Shown: piece after piece, positions 62,063-64,000 of the stretch
Layout: the number at the start of each line of letters is the position of its first letter
Position numbering within the stretch: the stretch's first letter is position 1
NCBI RefSeq assembly: GCF_025398155.2
Contig: NZ_CP104562.2
Location: 3,906,001-3,970,000 of the forward strand
DNA: 64,000 bases
DNA from: Roseateles amylovorans
GTDB taxonomy: Bacteria > Pseudomonadota > Gammaproteobacteria > Burkholderiales > Burkholderiaceae_C
Direction: 5' to 3'
Position numbers and translations under genes: made by a program
Notes under the pieces: model-generated
Told to the model about the DNA's origin: nothing
What the model saw: only the letters and a program-made list of their open reading frames with translations
Databases searched by the model: none

Positions 62063-62512
62063 TCAACCCTTGCCGGTGGAGCCGAAACCGCCCTCGCCTC
62101 GCGCCGAGGTGTCGAAGTCATCGACGAGACGGAACGTCGGCTGCACCACCGGCACGATGACCAGTTGCGCCATGCGCTCCATCGGCTGAAGGGTGAAACT
62201 GTCCTTGCCGCGGTTCCAGACGCTGACCATCAGCTGGCCTTGATAGTCGGAGTCAATCAGGCCGACGAGGTTGCCCAGCACGATGCCATGCTTGTGTCCG
62301 AGGCCCGAGCGCGGCAGGATCAGCGCCGCCAGGCCGGGGTCGCCGATGTGGATCGCCAGGCCGGTCGGCACCAGCGTGGTGTCGCCGGGCGCCAGCGTGA
62401 TCGGCTGGTCCAGGCAGGCGCGCAGGTCCAGGCCAGCACTGCCGACGGTGGCGTAAGCGGGCAGTTGCTCGGCCATGCGGCGGTCGAGCACTTTGAGATC
62501 AATGGTGGTCAT
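62063..62512 (-). CDS. dut: Deoxyuridine triphosphatase
   Basis: Hydrolyses dUTP to dUMP, keeping uracil out of DNA and feeding dTMP synthesis. All five dUTPase motifs are present in the 149-residue protein: I GSAGLDLRA, II PRSGLGHKHGI, III GNLVGLIDSDYQGQL, IV QPMERMAQLVIVPV and V RGEGGFGSTG. It follows coaBC by 109 bases, the classic dfp-dut pairing. Confidence 0.97.
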   Translation of the reverse strand: MTTIDLKVLDRRMAEQLPAYATVGSAGLDLRACLDQPITLAPGDTTLVPTGLAIHIGDPGLAALILPRSGLGHKHGIVLGNLVGLIDSDYQGQLMVSVWNRGKDSFTLQPMERMAQLVIVPVVQPTFRLVDDFDTSARGEGGFGSTGKG

Positions 62513-62621
62513 GAGGCGAAAAGAGAGGTGAAGCTGAAAGGCGGTCGCCCCCGGCCTTCAGACCACGAGGACGTCAGACCGCGTGGACGTCGAGGCGTCC
62601 GGGCGTCCAGGCGTGCGGGCG

Positions 62622-63851
62622 TCAGGCCGTGTAGAGCGTCAGCCGCTGCGCGATCTCGCGGACAAGTTCCCGCGCCAGGGTGAGTTTGTCGGCCCGGGAA
62701 AGCTCGCGCTCGCCGCGGGCATCGACCAGCGTGATCGCATTGTCGTCCTGCCCGAAGGTGGCCGGACCGAGGTTGGCCACGATCAGCGGCACATTCTTGC
62801 GCTGGCGCTTCTCACGTGCATGCTGGATGAGGTCCTGGCTCTCGGCCGCAAAACCCACGCACATCGGCGGATGGGGAAGTGCCGCCACCGTGGCGAGGAT
62901 GTCGGGGTTCTCGGCCAGCTCCAACTGGGGCGGCTGGGCCTGACCGGGGGCGGCATTCTTCTTGATCTTGTGGGCCTGCGTCTGGGCCGGGCGCCAGTCG
63001 GCCACCGCGGCGGTGGCCACGAACACCTGATGGGCAGCGGCCAGCGGCATCACCGCGTCCAGCATTTCCCGCGCGCTGTGCACATCGATGCGGCGCACGC
63101 CGATCGGCGTCGGCAGATGGACCGGTCCGGCGACCAGTGTCACCTCCGCACCGGCCTCGGCGGCGGCGCGGGCAATGGCAAAGCCCATCTTGCCGCTGGA
63201 GCGGTTGGTGATGCCACGCACCGGATCGATGGCCTCGTAGGTCGGGCCGGCGGTGATCAGCAGCTTCTTGCCCGCCAGCACCTTGGGCTGGAAATGCGCC
63301 ACCACGAGCTCCAGCAACTGCGCCGGCTCCAGCATCCGTCCGTCACCGACCTCGCCGCACGCTTGATCGCCGGAGCCCACGCCCAGCACCACGGCACCGT
63401 CGGCCGCGACCTGGGCCAGGTTGCGCTGCGTGGCCGGATGGGCCCACATCTCGCGGTTCATGGCCGGCGCCAGCAACAGGCCGCAGCGCTGCGCCGGACG
63501 GGCCAGCGCGGTCAGCGACAGCAGATCGTCTGCCCGCCCCTGCACGAGCTTGGCGATGAAATCGGCACTGGCCGGCGCCACCACCATCGCATCCGCCTCG
63601 CGGCTGAGGTTGATGTGCGCCATGTTGTTGTCCGGCCGCGCATCCCATTGACTGGTGTAGACCGGGCGATTGGACAGCGCCTGCATCGTCACCGGCGTGA
63701 TGAACGATTCGGCCGCCTCGGTCATGATCACCTGCACCGAGGCGCCGGCCTTGACCAGCAGCCGCGTGAACTCGGCGATCTTGTAGCAGGCGATGCCACC
63801 GGAAAGGCCCAGCAGAATGTGCTTGCCGGCCAGGGAGTTGGATTCGGACAT
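62622..63851 (-). CDS. coaBC: Bifunctional phosphopantothenoylcysteine synthetase/decarboxylase
   Basis: Carries out two steps of coenzyme A synthesis. The 409-residue protein has the CoaC flavodoxin-like domain (residues 1-~190; GLSGGIACYK, ASADFIAKL, APAMNREMW, the PxMNxxMW motif) and the CoaB domain (~190-409; TAGPTYEAIDPVRGITNRSSGKMG, FVATAAVADW). Start at the ATG 63851. It is upstream of dut. The ~150 bases beyond 63851 to the window edge hold no supported gene. Confidence 0.97.
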   Translation of the reverse strand: MSESNSLAGKHILLGLSGGIACYKIAEFTRLLVKAGASVQVIMTEAAESFITPVTMQALSNRPVYTSQWDARPDNNMAHINLSREADAMVVAPASADFIAKLVQGRADDLLSLTALARPAQRCGLLLAPAMNREMWAHPATQRNLAQVAADGAVVLGVGSGDQACGEVGDGRMLEPAQLLELVVAHFQPKVLAGKKLLITAGPTYEAIDPVRGITNRSSGKMGFAIARAAAEAGAEVTLVAGPVHLPTPIGVRRIDVHSAREMLDAVMPLAAAHQVFVATAAVADWRPAQTQAHKIKKNAAPGQAQPPQLELAENPDILATVAALPHPPMCVGFAAESQDLIQHAREKRQRKNVPLIVANLGPATFGQDDNAITLVDARGERELSRADKLTLARELVREIAQRLTLYTA

Positions 63852-64000
63852 AGCGCGCAACTCTATCAGCGTCGCCACCCCTGCCGCCCCAAGCTGGGGA
63901 GCGAATCGACCAGCGGCAGGCCAGCGCCCTGCGACTGGCGGGCGACAAGCCGTCGAAGTGCGGCGCCCGACCCGGATCGGACGCGCGGAGAACGACCTCA

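Noticed and set aside
61884..62066. 60-residue minus-strand frame overlapping the dut stop
   Set aside because: Only a TTG start, no ribosome-binding site and no recognisable sequence. A shorter basic peptide from an internal ATG cannot be excluded.

Overview
This is a G+C-rich chromosomal window from a betaproteobacterium. I place it in Burkholderiales, probably the Roseateles/Mitsuaria/Rubrivivax group. The grounds are the operon orders (rimP-nusA-infB-rbfA-truB-typA, dapA-bamC), a Bug-type solute-binding protein, a PEP-CTERM protein and a manganese-riboswitch-controlled mntP. The genus is an inference from gene content, because no rRNA is present. Nearly all of the window is core chromosome. 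I see no insertion sequence, prophage, integrase or CRISPR array.

Layout. 0-4 kb: base-excision glycosylase with a DUF72 protein, then an enoyl-CoA-hydratase-fold hydrolase with a DMT exporter. 4-12.7 kb, minus strand: the translation/transcription operon rimP, nusA, infB, rbfA, truB, typA, closed by an intrinsic terminator. 13-18.4 kb: fabI facing an inducible-type basic amino acid decarboxylase, an NfeD/slipin membrane pair, and tRNA-Ser(GGA). 18.7-25.5 kb: sodC, a GGDEF protein with a degenerate active site, and a minus-strand run mntP, a phosphoethanolamine-transferase-like gene and sbcB headed by a yybP-ykoY Mn2+ riboswitch, then a CPBP protease. 25.5-30 kb: Bug protein, PBP1a, rpiA. 30-33.5 kb: a carotenoid oxygenase next to DUF2141, DUF6152 and a small membrane protein. 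33.6-35.4 kb: an AAA15-type ATPase overlapping an RloB-like gene, the best candidate in the window for a defence system. 35.4-43.7 kb: DAHP synthase, a second DMT exporter with a divergent LysR regulator, pyrD, a CNNM/CBS protein and a PEP-CTERM protein. 44-50 kb: parE, a GNAT enzyme, a lytic transglycosylase and parC in one minus-strand run. 50-57 kb: amidohydrolase, MFS carrier, a 45-residue membrane protein, SDR, methyltransferase, dapA, bamC. 57-64 kb: small lipoprotein, a protein of unknown function, RoxA-like hydroxylase, FKBP, lpxD, dut, coaBC.

How the genes work together. Several neighbours form recognised functional units: ribosome maturation with initiation and elongation (rimP to typA), topoisomerase IV (parE/parC), lysine precursor synthesis beside outer membrane assembly (dapA-bamC), and nucleotide/CoA supply (dut-coaBC). 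The less explained units are the ATPase/RloB pair, the carotenoid oxygenase/DUF cluster, and the possibility that a Mn2+ riboswitch governs a cell-envelope phosphoethanolamine transferase and exonuclease I along with the manganese exporter. All coordinates and motifs were read by eye. No database search or folding program was run.
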